A stretch of DNA of 64,000 nt from Oreohelix idahoensis. Lineage: Eukaryota > Mollusca > Gastropoda > Stylommatophora > Oreohelicidae. Made by a program: the position numbers and the translations under genes. The notes under the pieces were generated by a model. It worked only from the letters and a program-made list of their open reading frames with translations, made no database searches and was not told where the DNA came from. Below, piece after piece: positions 55,430 through 64,000 of the stretch (position 1 is its first letter; the number at the start of each line of letters is the position of its first letter). The stretch lies in contig JAMPIV010012152.1 of assembly GCA_024509875.1 (NCBI GenBank), positions 904,534-968,533 of the forward strand. Direction: 5' to 3'.

Positions 55430-56680
55430 TGAAGAGATGTCAGCCCCCCTCTCATCACCATACTACTGCCCATGGTAGTATTGGCCGCGACAGATGTCAG
55501 TGTTATACAAGTACAACAGATGACCGACAACAGTAAGCTCTGTAGTGATGATGCAGTTTTTGAACATTGTAAAGAAATCAGTGATTTTTTAGTCCTCATG
55601 GACACTGACATTTATTTAATCCATTGAGAAATATTAATTACATTTATTTATTCATTGCTACCAGATTTGATGTACACATGCTTAGGATAATGCTTACAGA
55701 TCTGATGATAAGATTTCAGAAAATTAGACAAGCCAATCGCACTAGGCGATCCATACTTCCTTTTATAGGAGATGCACTATAGTACATTTTTAGTACTGCT
55801 ACTGACTCTGATTATGGCAACTTACAACAGAAGCAAAGAAAGCAACTTACAACATGCCATAAAAGACTTAGCTACAAAGCTGGAGAAGAGAGAACATGTC
55901 ATTGGCAAAAGCCTAACTATTGTTAATAGCACTCCACCTCCACGTGGTGGTCCTGGAAACAGTCTGCAGCTGTGCAGTCTGGCTGAGCGAGTGTGGATCG
56001 AAATGGGAAGGCAAACCCGGTCCTAAAAAATGCCGTGCAGAAGTCGGATGTGTCGACCGAAAGGTGCAGATATCACAGCTTAGGCGTAAACAGACACAAC
56101 GCAACCACCGTCCTTTTCAGGACGAACGAAGAAGAAGAAGAAAGAATCGAATTGGAATAAACAACTTGAGATCAGTGATGATGCACTTAACGAATTTTAT
56201 TGAAATTGCTGTAACTAGAGTGATGAAACAGACTTATGCAATTGATAAATTTATCTTCACCTATCTCACATTGCTAAATTTTTTTTTAATGTACAAGTCC
56301 ACGGATTTGATTACACATGCCATGAAAATTTTGACGTCCCTTGAGTTACGCATAGATATGTTAAAGATCCACAGATTACCATCCTCACTTCTCACACTTT
56401 CCATTTTACTTCCCCCTGCTCTTCCGACCACCAGATATTCCTCCACAGCCCCTTTTCTCTTACTACGAATCTGACAGTAGATGCGATCCTGATGCATACT
56501 GATCTAGTTATCTTCGTTCATATTCCCGTCACCATTGTTGATGACGTGTACGACTTATATCGCGTTCACTCTATCCCCACACCTTTTCCTTCACATCTAT
56601 CTTATACGTCTGATGCTGAGAAGAACCCATTAGCAACATACGATTCTCAAACCCATACACTCGCTATCAACAAGGCATGA
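55430..56680 (+). pseudogene. env: Element E envelope-like remnant, interrupted
   Basis: Near 55450 a hydrophobic stretch (LITILLPMVVLAA) looks like a signal peptide. At 55738-55749 the frame encodes RTRR, a furin-type site, followed directly by SILPFIGDAL, as in fusion-peptide starts of envelope proteins in some gypsy and BEL elements. TAG follows at 55780-55782. A repeat with a GAA tail (about 55925-56145) splits the region. Downstream, about 56160-56680 has hydrophobic helical stretches and FVHIPVTIVDDVYDLYRVHS, which resembles a conserved stretch of F-like envelopes. At least two frame changes and several stops make it non-functional. No transmembrane anchor was identified with confidence. 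Confidence 0.6.
55925..56145 (+). repeat. Unclassified retroposon-like insert with (GAA)n tail
   Basis: GC-richer than its surroundings, ending in (GAA)n at about 56128-56143, and interrupting the envelope remnant. Boundaries and family are not established. Confidence 0.4.
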
Positions 56681-57089
56681 ACATATTTTTGCTATTGTAT
56701 CGAAAGACAACTTTGAGAAATGTATTGCCATGCCATTTTCATTTTTGTGCACTAGATCGCCCATTTTATGATACATGTACTCATCGCTGATGTATAATTG
56801 CATTGTTTGAAAATGATGTTGAGAACATAAATGCTATGCACAAGAGCTGTTACTTTCACACATATCCCACATCATTTATCGAATGAGTCTCCACTCATGC
56901 CTTTTTACGCTCTTCAAACCTATCATTTTCTCCAAAATAATACCTTCCTTTACTCTTATATACAGCTCAAACCTTCCTTTCATTTATTCAGCCTTCCTCT
57001 AACTTGTTCCGTTACCAATAATTCTTTTAGACTTGATGCGCTCTTCCAGGCCTCTTCAGTCTTACGTAAGGACATACCTTCAGAGAATG

Positions 57090-57090
<1 letters not shown>
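56681..57090. other. No gene recognised
   Basis: Short frames only, including one at 56831-57106 without recognised motif that runs into the satellite. Confidence 0.5.

Positions 57091-64000
<6,910 letters not shown>

Larger units (their letters stand above)
51660..56680 (+). mobile_element. Element E: decayed gypsy-type element with envelope remnant
   Basis: Order: gag, CCHC knuckle, aspartic protease, protease-polymerase linker, beginning of reverse transcriptase, a deletion, an unknown hydrophilic stretch, and an envelope-like region with a furin-type site. LTRs could not be delimited. A related pair GGTCACACA(G)TG(G)ACTAAATGGT at about 51669 and 51713 lies upstream of gag. Polymerase catalytic core, RNase H and integrase are missing. 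Stops and shifts are frequent; this is the oldest-looking element here. Confidence 0.8.

Overview
This is a eukaryotic, almost certainly animal, intergenic window built nearly entirely of repeats. I found no host gene I could defend. The mix of Ty3/gypsy elements of GMR1-like type, tRNA-derived SINEs, non-LTR fragments, a TTAA-flanked MITE and long GATA satellites suggests a marine invertebrate such as a mollusc, but the sequence alone does not prove the phylum.

Layout. 1-7254: element A, a GMR1-like LTR retrotransposon whose 5' LTR is cut by the window edge (3' LTR 5046-7254, 2209 bp). 7255-12780: AT-rich repeats grading into a large tandem array (9880-12770) with a 155-bp unit and 310-bp higher-order period. 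12780-15155: mostly unassigned, with a decayed LINE fragment. 15156-34487: element D, GMR1-like, whose 5' LTR is split by solo LTR X (15343-18117, itself carrying a TTAA-flanked MITE) and whose pol is split by element C (22801-31304, minus strand, also GMR1-like). 34488-38797: a 5'-truncated LINE, an unknown ORF, tRNA-like SINEs and a 44-bp palindrome. 38798-50891: solo LTR Y (same family as X) split by element B (40272-49797, GMR1-like, 5-bp target duplication ACGTA). 50897-56680: a LINE scrap, then element E, a decayed gypsy-type element with a CCHC gag, a protease, a stump of reverse transcriptase and an envelope remnant. 57090-64000: a (GATA)n compound satellite.

How the pieces work together. 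Elements A, B and C place integrase before reverse transcriptase (gag-PR-INT-RT-RNaseH), the inverted order that defines the GMR1-like group of Ty3/gypsy. Two sublineages coexist. A/B have a CCHC knuckle, a PR with a YDTGLD motif, LTRs over 2.2 kb and leaders of about 270 bp. C/D have no CCHC knuckle but a conserved C-x2-C-x13-C-x-H motif, an Asn/Arg-rich gag tail, a PR with a DSG(C/S)TTIG motif, LTRs of about 0.7-0.8 kb and leaders of 1.5-1.8 kb. Every copy carries frameshifts or stops, although LTR pairs are near-identical (A, C) or about 1-1.5% different by eye (B, D).

Most interesting points: an RRM-like domain in element D, an open reading frame that replaces the integrase core in element A, the half-RING-like motif of C/D, the TATA/YY1-like tandem array, and the envelope remnant with a furin-type site in element E.
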